Below, in pieces: positions 16,363 to 25,250 of a stretch of 55,731 bases of DNA. Location of the stretch: contig CBINDO010000018.1 of the NCBI GenBank assembly GCA_966249405.1, positions 1 through 55,731 on the forward strand, written 5' to 3'. The DNA comes from SZUA-265 sp966249405 (GTDB lineage Bacteria > Myxococcota_A > Polyangia > Polyangiales > Polyangiaceae). The translations under genes were made by a program, and so were the position numbers. Each line of letters begins with the position of its first letter. Within the stretch, counting starts at the first letter, position 1. The notes under the pieces were generated by a model. It saw only the letters and a list, made by a program, of their open reading frames with translations, ran no database searches and was not told the DNA's origin.

Positions 16363-19161
16363 TCAATGGCGCTTCGCCTTGGGACGTTTACCCTTGGGTT
16401 TGGCTGCTGACTTGCCCTTGGCCTTACCACCTCGAAGGTTGTTGGCGACGATCTCGAGCAGGTTCGTTGGGCGCTTCTCCTTGCCGCCCTTGCTGCGCGC
16501 CTTGCTGGTCTTGGATTTACGCTTGAGTCCGTTGCCTCGAGCTTGACCGTCGACGTTCGTGGACGTCTCCTGGGCGCCGGCTCGACCACCGGCACCTCGC
16601 CGGCCGGAGCCGCCGCGGGTGTCCGCGCCGGAGCGGGTCGCCGCTCCCTGGTTGCCAGAACCGTTGGACCGGCCAACTCGAGCGTAACCGCCGACGGCGG
16701 CGTCTCCGGTCGTGCCGCCTTGTTGACGTTCACCTTGGCCCCGCTCTCCGCGACGGCGTACCCCGTCCGCGGTCGGTCGGTCACTGCGCGGGACGTCACT
16801 GCGCGGCACGTCACTGCGCGGCACGTCACTGCGCGGTGCGTCACTGCGCGGCACGTCACCGCGCGGACGGTCACCGCGCGGACGGTCACCGCGCGGACGG
16901 TCACTGCGCGGCGCGTCACCGCGGTTGCGGTCACCGCGACTGCGAACACTGGCACTGCGGGGCGCGACCGCGCGCGCTTCCCTCTCGGTGAGATATTCGG
17001 CGTCCGCATCGACGTCCGAATATACGATCGCCAGTCGGCGCCCGTACACCGTTCGCCGCAGCAACGAAACCTCCTCGATCTCGAGGGTCATCTTGTCACC
17101 GAGCTGGATGTGTTCGCCCGACCGCGGCGCGACGAGGAAGAGCTCGTTGTCCGAGAGTTCGAAGCGCTCACGCCCGAGGCTCTCGGAACGCACCAGGATA
17201 TCGACGAAGGGCTCGGCGACGTTGACGTAGACCCCGTGTGGCGCAAACGACACGATGGTGCCCTCGAACATCTCACCGAGATGGTCCTGCATGTACAACG
17301 CGCGGTACAAGTCCACGACTTCGCGTTCCACGCTCATCGCTGCGCGTTCCCGCGTGCTCGACCGGGTAGCTGCCGTCCGCAAACGCTCGAGGGCGACGTC
17401 GGATTTGTCGACGTGACCACCCCGCAAGAGCTCCTTGACGGAGCGGTGCACGAGCAAGTCGGGATAACGTCGGATCGGAGACGTGAAATGCAGATATGCC
17501 GGCGACGCCAAGCCGAAGTGGCCGATGTTGTTCACGTCGTAAACGGCTTGCTTCAGGCTGCGCAGGAGCAATCCCTCGAGCACGTCGTGGCGAGGTAGCT
17601 TCTGGATGCGCTTGAGCCATGCGCCGATGCCCTTGGGTTCGAGCAATTCGTCCAAGTCCGAGGGCGCCCCGAGGACCTCGGCGGCGGCCATCAACTTGCC
17701 GAGCTTCTCCTCGTCGGGCTTGCCGTGCACGCGGTAGATGGCCGGCGCGCCGCGTTCGGTGAGCCACTGCGCCACCAGCTCGTTGGCTAGCAGCATGAGC
17801 TCTTCCACCATCTGATAAGCCTTCTTGACGCCAGGATCGTGGGCACGTTGATGTACACCCGTTGGTACACCCGCGGGGTCGAGTTCGATCTTGGGCTCTG
17901 GTAAGTCGAGATCGAGCGCGCCGCGTCGCATGCGCGCTTGACGCAGCTTGGTCGTCAGCGTTGCGATCGCCTTGAGGTCGCGTTTGAACGCCTCCGCCAA
18001 CGGGTTGAGCGCCGGCTTCTCTGTGTAGCCCATCGTGCGAGCCACGCTCTCGTAGCTCACCATTGCCACGGCGCGCATCAGCCCTTCCACGACCTCGAAG
18101 CGCGTGACACGCGCGTCTTTGTCGAGCTCGGCAATGACGCACATGCAGTAGCGTTCCTGGTCCGGCAACAGTGAACACAGGTCGGCCGCCAACACGCCGG
18201 GCAACATCGGGATCGCTCGGTCGGGCAAGTAGATCGTGCAGCCGCGTTTGAGCGCCTCTTCGTCGAGCGCGCTACCCAGGGTCACGTATTCGCTCACGTC
18301 TGCGATCGCGATGTAAGCCCGGAACCCTTCGGCCACGCGCTCGACGCACACGGCGTCGTCGTGATCACGGGCGTCCACGGGATCGATGGTGAGAAACGGC
18401 ACCTGACGTAAGTCTCGGCGTTGCCCCAACGTGAGGCGACGGCTCTGGCTCGCATAACGTTCGGCTTCACCCATCGCCGCCGGCGGATGATCTTCTTCGA
18501 TCTGCTCGCGGGCTTTGATCTTGGCGACTTCCACCGACGCTTCGCCGGGTTTACCCAAAACCACCACGATCTCGCCTTCCGGGTTCTCGTGGATACTCTC
18601 CGGGAATTGCGTGATCTGAACGACGGCGGCAACGCCATCGGCCACGTCCTCCGGGACGTTTCGCAAAACGATGGGGCCGCGCACCCGCGTATCGTCGGGT
18701 TCGAGCCATGCGCTACGCCGCTTGCGGTGAATGATACCGGCCACACGGTTGCCACGGCGCGTGACCACCGCAGCGATCTTGCCCTCGACACCGCGAGGGT
18801 TTTCGCCCGTCGGCTGAACGGTGACGGTGTCACCGTGCATCGCGCCGTTGAGGGCTTCTGCAGGAATGAAAACGTCGGGCTTACCTGCGCACACGACGAA
18901 CCCGAATCCACGGGGATTGACCCCCAAAATACCGTCCCACGCCGCCTTGATGGGGCGGGCGCGCTTCTCGAGTCTGAAGCGCTTGGGACCGTCTCTACGA
19001 ATGACCCCTTCGTCCGCGAGTTGATTCAAGAATGTCAAAAGCTCGCGATAGGCGGCCTTTTCCACTCCGCACTCTTTCGCAATCAACCCTGCATGAACAG
19101 CCTTGGTCGATTGGGAAAGGCACTTCAAAACCTCCTCGCGGGAGGGCAACACATTAGCCAT
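16363..19161 (-). CDS. rnr: Ribonuclease R with a repeat-rich basic C-terminal tail
   Basis: The ATG at 19161 (MANVLPSREEV) gives 932 residues; the frame extends to 19218 without good coding features. Order: N-terminal winged-helix-like part, cold-shock domains (WDGILGVNPRGFGFVV), then the RNB catalytic domain with the metal-binding DPVDARDHDD cluster at about 261-270, HFTSPIRRYPDLLVHR, and an S1 domain (GTIVSFAPHGVYVNV). RNase R degrades structured RNA 3' to 5'. The last ~200 residues are disordered and basic. They include about ten RSDVP/RGDRP-type pentapeptides encoded by a 15-bp tandem repeat, and then a Lys-rich end. Lys-rich tails are common in RNase R, but this pentapeptide array is unusual. 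Confidence 0.95.
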   Translation of the reverse strand: MANVLPSREEVLKCLSQSTKAVHAGLIAKECGVEKAAYRELLTFLNQLADEGVIRRDGPKRFRLEKRARPIKAAWDGILGVNPRGFGFVVCAGKPDVFIPAEALNGAMHGDTVTVQPTGENPRGVEGKIAAVVTRRGNRVAGIIHRKRRSAWLEPDDTRVRGPIVLRNVPEDVADGVAAVVQITQFPESIHENPEGEIVVVLGKPGEASVEVAKIKAREQIEEDHPPAAMGEAERYASQSRRLTLGQRRDLRQVPFLTIDPVDARDHDDAVCVERVAEGFRAYIAIADVSEYVTLGSALDEEALKRGCTIYLPDRAIPMLPGVLAADLCSLLPDQERYCMCVIAELDKDARVTRFEVVEGLMRAVAMVSYESVARTMGYTEKPALNPLAEAFKRDLKAIATLTTKLRQARMRRGALDLDLPEPKIELDPAGVPTGVHQRAHDPGVKKAYQMVEELMLLANELVAQWLTERGAPAIYRVHGKPDEEKLGKLMAAAEVLGAPSDLDELLEPKGIGAWLKRIQKLPRHDVLEGLLLRSLKQAVYDVNNIGHFGLASPAYLHFTSPIRRYPDLLVHRSVKELLRGGHVDKSDVALERLRTAATRSSTRERAAMSVEREVVDLYRALYMQDHLGEMFEGTIVSFAPHGVYVNVAEPFVDILVRSESLGRERFELSDNELFLVAPRSGEHIQLGDKMTLEIEEVSLLRRTVYGRRLAIVYSDVDADAEYLTEREARAVAPRSASVRSRGDRNRGDAPRSDRPRGDRPRGDRPRGDVPRSDAPRSDVPRSDVPRSDVPRSDRPTADGVRRRGERGQGERQQGGTTGDAAVGGYARVGRSNGSGNQGAATRSGADTRGGSGRRGAGGRAGAQETSTNVDGQARGNGLKRKSKTSKARSKGGKEKRPTNLLEIVANNLRGGKAKGKSAAKPKGKRPKAKRH
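16780..16929. repeat. 15-bp tandem repeat (10 units) inside the RNase R gene
   Basis: Units begin with GTCAC at 16780, 16795, 16810 and every 15 nt to 16915, with a partial unit at 16930. The consensus is GTCACTGCGCGGCAC with CGCGGAC variants. On the coding strand they specify pentapeptides of the type P-R-S/G-D-x. The exact period and in-frame length suggest expansion by slippage. Confidence 0.9.
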
Positions 19162-19237
19162 GCGCGCGTATACCCCAGGCTCCGTCGCGGCGAAACCCCC
19201 CCTGGGCGCCACGGCCAAAACGCGCTAAAGGACGCGC

Positions 19238-20356
19238 GTGAAGTCCAGGTACTGGTTGCTCGTCCTCCGCGTTTGCTCGCTTTTGGCAGTCCTAGTCAGC
19301 GCCGCGCTGTTCATGCACTACGTAGCCCCGGAAGAATCTGGCTTCTGTGGTGCGCGCTCCGGATGCGAGGCGGTGCGCAAGAGCACACTCGTCAAGCAGC
19401 TGCCGCCCTTCACCATCCCGGGTCTGGGCATAGCCGGCTACGTCGGCATCTTCTGGCTTTCGTTTTACCCGCACTTGCGGAAGTGGTTGCGTTGGAGCGC
19501 CGCCTTGGGTGGTGTGCTCGCGGTTGGCTTCATCATCCAGCAAGCTCTGGTCATCGGGTCCTTCTGCTGGATGTGCCTCACCGTGGATGGTCTGGCACTT
19601 GCCGTCGCGTTTGCCGCGGTGGTGATGACCAACGGCGACACGGAGCAAGCCGACCCGATCCGCGGGTGGGGTTGGGCTCTGCTGCTCGGCCTGGCGCTCA
19701 ACACGCCGACGATCTGGGTGAAGGTAAAACCCAACGACTCGATCCCCTCCGCAATCGCAGCACTGCAGGAGCCTGGTGTCCTCAACGTCATCGAGTTCGC
19801 CGACTTCGAGTGTCCTCATTGCCGTCGCCTGCACCCGATCCTCTCGGCAGCCATCGCCGAGCAAAAGTCGCCCGTGAAGTTTCAGCGCTTCCACGTCCCC
19901 CTCCCGTTCCACATCCACGCGGAGAGCGCTGCCCGTGCTGGGTTGTGCGGCAAAACCATGGGCAAAGAGGAGGAGATGGCGAACCTGTTGTTTTCGGCGC
20001 CGCTCAGCGAGGGCATTTGGCTCGAGCACGCCAAGACCCTGGGGCTGGACGTCGAAGCCTTCAAGAAGTGTTTCGACTCGCAAGAGACGACGGACACGCT
20101 CGCCGACCACGTCGATCTCTTCAAGTCGACGAAGGCCCAAGGCATCCCGCTGACCTTCATCGGACGCGAGGTCCTTCGGGGAGCAGCCGAACCAGCGCTA
20201 GTGCGCGAGTTGTTCGCCAAAGCGTTGGCTCCGCAACCCAACAGCGTGCCGGGCCCGCTGTTCGTTGCGATCGTCGTTGGCCTCGCCGTCGTCGTCGTGT
20301 TCGGCTTCCGGAGGAAGCGCGACCCGGCGTCGAACCCCACGGTTCGGGCGAGTTGA
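19238..20356 (+). CDS. VKOR-DsbA fusion, membrane thiol oxidase
   Basis: A 372-residue two-domain protein. Residues 1-130 are a vitamin K epoxide reductase-like membrane domain with several helices, the loop cysteines Cys37 and Cys43, and the active-site CWMC (110-113). After another helix, residues about 165-335 form a DsbA-like thioredoxin domain with CPHC (192-195) and the cis-Pro loop (IPLTF). A final helix (SVPGPLFVAIVVGLAVVVVFGF, split) and a basic end close the protein. The VKOR part would reoxidise the fused DsbA part with quinone, making disulfides outside the cytoplasm, in place of DsbB. The many Cys-rich lipoproteins in this window are plausible substrates (inference). It is divergent from RNase R. 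Confidence 0.93.
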   Translation: MKSRYWLLVLRVCSLLAVLVSAALFMHYVAPEESGFCGARSGCEAVRKSTLVKQLPPFTIPGLGIAGYVGIFWLSFYPHLRKWLRWSAALGGVLAVGFIIQQALVIGSFCWMCLTVDGLALAVAFAAVVMTNGDTEQADPIRGWGWALLLGLALNTPTIWVKVKPNDSIPSAIAALQEPGVLNVIEFADFECPHCRRLHPILSAAIAEQKSPVKFQRFHVPLPFHIHAESAARAGLCGKTMGKEEEMANLLFSAPLSEGIWLEHAKTLGLDVEAFKKCFDSQETTDTLADHVDLFKSTKAQGIPLTFIGREVLRGAAEPALVRELFAKALAPQPNSVPGPLFVAIVVGLAVVVVFGFRRKRDPASNPTVRAS

Positions 20357-20366
20357 CCCGTGGGGT
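20334..20366. terminator. Hairpin spanning the stop codon of the VKOR-DsbA gene
   Basis: ACCCCACGG (20334-20342) and CCGTGGGGT (20358-20366) form a perfect 9-bp stem with a 15-nt loop that contains the stop codon. It lies between convergent genes; no T tract follows. Confidence 0.5.
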
Positions 20367-20403
20367 CCGTGCTCCCGGTTGGTGGGCGTGCCCCTGGTTG
20401 CGT

Positions 20404-22761
20404 TCACAAGAACGCGGCTAGGCTTCCGATCGTGATGCTGGGGCCGAACACGAACGCCCAGTGGCTGAGGTCGATGCTCGTTTGGCTGCCGTCTTCGTTG
20501 GCGAACTGCCCCTGCCGTCGGCCCAACGAATAGGCGATCCACGCGTGGATGTTGAGGGAGGCCTGCGTGGGTTGATTGATGTTACCTAGCGGCACGCCGA
20601 TACCCAGCCCGCCGACGATCGCCAGCTGCCGATCCTTCTCGGACGCCAAGCCCATGCTCATCACTCCGCTCTCCAACCCGACCAAGCTCTCTTTGCCGTC
20701 GTCGCTGAGCAGGGTGAGACGCGACAAGACGCCGAAGTTGAGGGCGAGCGGACCCGTACCGAGGTCTTGGGGGTCGTTCGAGAAGCGATACAACCCGCTC
20801 GGGATCGTGGCAGTGGCGTAGAACTTGACCAACGCGTCTTCGGTGACGACCGCCCATTGACTCACGGGCAGGCGATATTCGTGCCCCTTGCCGAGCAAGT
20901 ATCGACCCTCGTCGACCACGTGGATCACGCGCACGCGGATCCGGTCGTATTGCTGCTTGGCGCCACGGATCCAGATCACCTCCGTGTCTTCACCGTGGCG
21001 GAGCAAGAAGCGCTCGTTCATGTTCCCGTCGCTGCGCTCGACGTCACCCGCGCTGGTGACGTTCACCTCGACCTCCAGCAGTTGCTCGCCGCTGTCTTTG
21101 GGGATTCGGCTACGGTGGATGAGGAGCCGGCAGCTGTCGCGCTGAGCAAAGGGGATGTGCTGCGTCGACCCTGGCTCGATGCGGCGCACCACACCGTCGT
21201 CGACCGCACACGCCAACTCCACGACCGGTCGTTCGCGGAAGCCCGAGCCACCGAGCGGCACCGGCAGATTCGCTTCGCGGATCGGACGTTGGATCGGGTC
21301 GGTCAGCGTTGCGAAGTTGACCTTCTGAAACTCGGGAGGTACCGCGTCCACACGATATCCGAGCCGCAGCGCGGTGTAACCGCTGGACATGTACACGCCA
21401 CGGATGCGCGCGCCCTCCGAGTCGACGTCGACCGTATAAGCACCCGCCACCTCGAGAGGCACCCAGCGACCTCCCGCGATGGTGCTCGTCGCGACGCGCA
21501 CGGGGCGGTTCTTCGGGATGAAGTCGACCTCACCGAAGTTCGGCAGAATCAGCGACGTGTGCACGGCCAACAGCGGTGCGGTGGGCGTGCTACTGAACGC
21601 CAACACGCCTTCGTCCTGAGGCCGCGACGCGGACACCACGGCGCGATTTTCGAGGATCCGTGTCGTCGCCAACAGGACGTAGATTTGGTCCTCGATCATG
21701 ACGACTTTTTCCACGTTGGCGTCGGCGTTGTTCACCGTCCACCGCAGCCGCTCCGAGTCGGTCCCGCAGCTCTCGGGCAACCGAACGAGCAACCGAACGT
21801 TGTCGACGTCGCGGAGCGGTTGCCCAGACACGATGGTCATGTCGCAACGGACGACCTGAAAGTCCTTGCTGTGGTTGTCGAGCAACTGCTCCTTCTCGAC
21901 GAAATAAACTCGCGGTTGCAGTCGCAGGCGCACCAGAATTCGACGCGTGGCCGCCGGTACCGCGCGCACCACGATGCCCTGCTCGGCGAGCTCGCATTGG
22001 GCGCCGTCGCAATCGACGTTCGACACGATCTCCGGATGCCGCAGCTCGATTCGCCCCTTGCCACGTGAGACATCCACCGTGCGCTCGCGCTCGAACACCT
22101 TGTCGACGAGGATACGTTCGGGCTCGATCTCGCGTTGGGTCTGGGGCAGCAAGCTCCCGGTTGCGTCGTGGATGAGGTACTCGCGACCGAAGTACCCGCC
22201 TTGTGGTACCCACACGAAACGCTGTCGCATCACGTCGGCGTGTTCATCCACCGGCACGAAGCAGCGTTCGAGTGGACCGGGCGCAGTGAGCGGCTCGGTC
22301 ACGATCGGCGAACACACGTCGACCCGGGCGCGGTCTTCGGTCGACCAACGCACGCGCAGCCCCGTTAGGTTGTGCCCCTGTAGCTCGAGGCGCCCCAAAG
22401 CAATGTTCCAAACCGCCGTGCCCGGCTCGATCTCCGGCATGGGAGCGGTCGTGATCAGGTCGAGCACCTCCGACTTTTGCTCGCACTCGGAGTACGTCTT
22501 GGCGATCTTGATCGTGGATTGTTCACCAGGTTCGGCGGTCGCGGGCGGTCTGACGCTCGTGCCACCGGCCTCGAGACGCCACGTGCCTTGGACCTTTTCG
22601 CAAGCGACCTTTTCGTTCGGAAGGCTGACGGGCATCCCGCCGGCAGGGGCGTGCAACGTCTCTGCTTGCGCTGAGCTAACGCCGATCTGCAGTAACATCC
22701 ACACACCAACAACGAGAAAGACCAGGCGAATTGGCGTGTGATGCGAACGAAGCAGCCCCAT
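20404..22761 (-). CDS. Large secreted protein of unknown function
   Basis: A 785-residue protein with a clear signal peptide (FLVVGVWMLLQIGVSSAQAE, about 14-33). The mature protein is beta-rich throughout, with a few cysteines (CSPIVTEPLTAPGPLERC, VDCDGAQC) that may pair. The last ~150 residues alternate hydrophobic and polar residues and end in SHWAFVFGPSITIGSLAAFL. These resemble the final strands of an outer-membrane barrel (GLGIGVPLGN, NIHAWIAYSLGRR). A location at or outside the outer membrane is likely. I do not recognise the family. It converges on the VKOR-DsbA gene and is divergent from the phosphodiesterase gene. Confidence 0.8.
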   Translation of the reverse strand: MGLLRSHHTPIRLVFLVVGVWMLLQIGVSSAQAETLHAPAGGMPVSLPNEKVACEKVQGTWRLEAGGTSVRPPATAEPGEQSTIKIAKTYSECEQKSEVLDLITTAPMPEIEPGTAVWNIALGRLELQGHNLTGLRVRWSTEDRARVDVCSPIVTEPLTAPGPLERCFVPVDEHADVMRQRFVWVPQGGYFGREYLIHDATGSLLPQTQREIEPERILVDKVFERERTVDVSRGKGRIELRHPEIVSNVDCDGAQCELAEQGIVVRAVPAATRRILVRLRLQPRVYFVEKEQLLDNHSKDFQVVRCDMTIVSGQPLRDVDNVRLLVRLPESCGTDSERLRWTVNNADANVEKVVMIEDQIYVLLATTRILENRAVVSASRPQDEGVLAFSSTPTAPLLAVHTSLILPNFGEVDFIPKNRPVRVATSTIAGGRWVPLEVAGAYTVDVDSEGARIRGVYMSSGYTALRLGYRVDAVPPEFQKVNFATLTDPIQRPIREANLPVPLGGSGFRERPVVELACAVDDGVVRRIEPGSTQHIPFAQRDSCRLLIHRSRIPKDSGEQLLEVEVNVTSAGDVERSDGNMNERFLLRHGEDTEVIWIRGAKQQYDRIRVRVIHVVDEGRYLLGKGHEYRLPVSQWAVVTEDALVKFYATATIPSGLYRFSNDPQDLGTGPLALNFGVLSRLTLLSDDGKESLVGLESGVMSMGLASEKDRQLAIVGGLGIGVPLGNINQPTQASLNIHAWIAYSLGRRQGQFANEDGSQTSIDLSHWAFVFGPSITIGSLAAFL

Positions 22762-22929
22762 GTGGATGGCGAGGGCCTATCACGTTGTGCCGGGATGGCC
22801 AGCACATTCAAGCCAAGGCTTCGGTATTTTCAAGCTGGTCGAACTCGCGGAAGTGAGGGTGTAGCGTTTCCGCGTAGCGTACCGCTGCGTGCGCTTGCGA
22901 GGTCACGCTTGGACACGTTAGGAAGCCGC

Positions 22930-23514
22930 GTGCTCTCCGCTCAAGGTGGCTCCGGCCGCGCTCACCAATCCGTCGTGCTCGAGGCGCCCGAGGGCCGTCC
23001 CTTTCGCATCGGCGTCGTATCGGACACACATAGCGTGATTCACCCGAACACCGCGCGTGTACTCGGAGACCTGGGCGTGGATCACGTGCTGCACGGCGGG
23101 GACATCGGCAACCTCGAGGTCCTCGAGGAACTGCGCAAGATTGGTCCTCTCACTGCCGTGCGCGGCAACATCGACGGTCAGGTCACCGAGGTGCCCGAAT
23201 CCATCGACATCGAGGTCCGCACCAGCTCGCGTTCGTTGCTCAAGCTGCTCTTGATGCACATCGCCGTTTATGGCCCCAAAGTGCGCGCCGACGCGTGGCG
23301 CCTCGCGCAGAAACACGGCTCTCGCATGATCGTGTGCGGGCACTCGCACGTGCCGTTCATGGGTCGGGACAAAGGGCTCGTTTTGTTCAACCCAGGTTCG
23401 ATCGGGCCACGACGCGGCTCGCTGCCGATCACCCTGGGCTTGCTCGAACTGAGCCCCACGGGCATTAACCTCCAGCATGTCAGCTGTGAGACCGGCAAAA
23501 CCTGGCGGCCTTGA
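22930..23514 (+). CDS. YfcE/MJ0936-type metallophosphoesterase
   Basis: The domain starts at FRIGVVSDTHSVIHP and contains the metal ligands of calcineurin-like phosphodiesterases: SDTH, HGGDIGN, RGNID, and late LLMHIAVYGPK and CGHSHVPF. Members of this branch hydrolyse small phosphodiesters. The start is ambiguous. I prefer GTG 22930 (AGGAAG about 4 nt upstream, 194 residues); GTG 22975 would leave little before the domain. An upstream ATG-type frame reaches 22795, but codon use there is not like that of the rest. Fused or missing parts are not apparent. Confidence 0.85.
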   Translation: MLSAQGGSGRAHQSVVLEAPEGRPFRIGVVSDTHSVIHPNTARVLGDLGVDHVLHGGDIGNLEVLEELRKIGPLTAVRGNIDGQVTEVPESIDIEVRTSSRSLLKLLLMHIAVYGPKVRADAWRLAQKHGSRMIVCGHSHVPFMGRDKGLVLFNPGSIGPRRGSLPITLGLLELSPTGINLQHVSCETGKTWRP

Positions 23515-23556
23515 CCCCGACCTCTACTGGCATCGCGTTGGAACCACGTGGTCAGC

Positions 23557-23582
23557 GCCAGCCGGCATGAAACCCGGCTGGC
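23557..23582. terminator. Perfect 9-bp hairpin between convergent genes
   Basis: GCCAGCCGG (23557-23565) and CCGGCTGGC (23574-23582) enclose the 8-nt loop CATGAAAC. It lies 43 nt after the phosphodiesterase stop codon and 8 nt before the end of the MATE gene, consistent with a shared terminator. Confidence 0.65.
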
Positions 23583-23589
23583 CTCACCC

Positions 23590-24975
23590 TCAAACCACCG
23601 CCTCTTCCACGAGTTCGATGTTGCGCCAGCGGCCAGACAAGAACCGGAACGTGAGCAGCCCGGCCAGGAGCGCCAAATAGCCTACTACCCAAGCCATGGT
23701 CACGGCGACACCTCCGCCCAGGTAAACGACCGTGTACCACGCGCCGGGGAAGAACAGCCCCCAGGCCAGGACGATTCTGGCCCACATCGGCCACGCGGTG
23801 TCGCCCGCGGCCCGCAGCGTCTCACCCACCGTCATCGCAGCGGCGTCGAAACACTGCCAAAAGCACCCGAACAACAACATCTGGGTGCCGACCGCGATGA
23901 AGTCGCTCGTGCCCGCGCCGGCTTCGCTCTGAAACAGACTCAGCAGCAACTCCGGAACCAGCAAGTAGCTCAGCCCCACCGACAACATCCACGACGCCGT
24001 CACCTTGGCCGTCAACTTGACCATCGCGGGCACGCGGTCCTTGTTGCCAGCGCCCAGCGCTTCACCGACGAGGATCGCCCCCGCGGAGCTCACGCCGAAC
24101 GCCGGCATGAAGGCGACGGAACTCAACTGCATCACGACGTTGAATGCGGCGAGCGCCGTCGTACCCAGATGTCCCACCACGATGTTGATGAACAACATGA
24201 AGGCGCCGAACTCCAGGAACCAATTGATCCCGTTCGGCAACCCGAACTTGATCATGCGTCGAAATTCGCTCAGCGCCAGGGTCTTGCCGTCATCGGTGCG
24301 CGCATAACCCTTACCACGCAGGAAGTACCAAGCGGCTGGCAACAGCCCCAGGGTGGTGGCCATGGCGCTAGCGACCGCGGCCCCAGCGACCCCGTACCCA
24401 GGCAACCCCCAGTGCGGCTCGATCAGGGCATAGTTGAACAAGATGTTGCTCACCATCGCGGTCAGGCCGCACACCATACCGAGGCGAGTGTTGCCGAGCC
24501 CGCCATACCAATTGACGAGGGCTTCGGTGGCCACGGCAGGAGCCACGCTCGGCAAACGACACATGATGTACGTCACCATGTAATCGGTAACCTGAGGCGA
24601 ATAACCGAGCCCGGAAATTATGGCCGGGACGAACGGCAACACGATGAACGAGAGGGCGCCAGCGAACGCCGCCAGCCACAACGCGTACCACGCGTAGCGG
24701 CGCGCCGCCGCGAGGTCCCCGCGACCCTTGAGCTGCGCCGCGAAGCTCTGCACGATGAAAACCGTCCCCATGGGCAGGATGATCACCGCGAACGTGTCGA
24801 ACGCGCCGGTAGTGACCGCCGCCAAGGCTTCCTCGCCCAACGGTGCAACCATGAGCGCGTCGGCCAACCCCACGACCGACTGCGTGGCGCGTTGAATGAT
24901 GATTGGCCACGCCAAAGCCATCAGCCTGAATAACGCGCTGCCTTGGGGTGCCTGTTGTCCTGAAACGTCGTTCAC
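23590..24975 (-). CDS. MATE-family efflux transporter
   Basis: A 461-residue protein with about twelve hydrophobic helices in two similar halves, the normal size and layout of MATE (NorM-like) antiporters. Typical sequence is seen in the first helix (LAWPIIIQRATQSVVGLADAL) and in the second half (FGLPNGINWFLEF, ALAAFNVVMQLSSVAFMPAFG). MATE proteins export cationic drugs or secondary metabolites in exchange for Na+ or H+. The gene stands alone. Substrate cannot be read from the sequence. Confidence 0.93.
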   Translation of the reverse strand: MNDVSGQQAPQGSALFRLMALAWPIIIQRATQSVVGLADALMVAPLGEEALAAVTTGAFDTFAVIILPMGTVFIVQSFAAQLKGRGDLAAARRYAWYALWLAAFAGALSFIVLPFVPAIISGLGYSPQVTDYMVTYIMCRLPSVAPAVATEALVNWYGGLGNTRLGMVCGLTAMVSNILFNYALIEPHWGLPGYGVAGAAVASAMATTLGLLPAAWYFLRGKGYARTDDGKTLALSEFRRMIKFGLPNGINWFLEFGAFMLFINIVVGHLGTTALAAFNVVMQLSSVAFMPAFGVSSAGAILVGEALGAGNKDRVPAMVKLTAKVTASWMLSVGLSYLLVPELLLSLFQSEAGAGTSDFIAVGTQMLLFGCFWQCFDAAAMTVGETLRAAGDTAWPMWARIVLAWGLFFPGAWYTVVYLGGGVAVTMAWVVGYLALLAGLLTFRFLSGRWRNIELVEEAVV

Positions 24976-25250
24976 TGGGCTCCTAGTTGCCGGGGTGGCA
25001 GGCGGCTATATTGGAAGTCGTGGTCTTTGCCTAGTCGCATGCCTGGCCACACCCCCTGGAGCGGCCCCGGTGATGGACATCCAACGTCACACCCTTGACA
25101 CCGCCGGGGCGCCGCCCAACGCATGAAAGATCAAGGTTCGCGAGCGGTTGCCTCAGCCGGCACGCGCCAGAAACTTGTGCAATAATCCTTGGAACTGGGC
25201 CGCTCCCGGCGTCGACCCGTTCTCCCGAAGAAAGGCGACCGAAGTTAGTC

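Noticed and set aside
16780..16929. Regular 15-bp repeats that might be taken for a CRISPR-like array
   Set aside because: The units are contiguous with no spacers, keep the RNase R reading frame and encode pentapeptides.
18421..20421. A 666-codon plus-strand open frame
   Set aside because: It runs antisense across RNase R and out of frame through the VKOR-DsbA gene; Arg/Ala-rich composition typical of a high-GC shadow frame.
23548..24933. A 461-codon plus-strand open frame
   Set aside because: Antisense to the MATE gene; Gln/His/Arg-rich with no domain.
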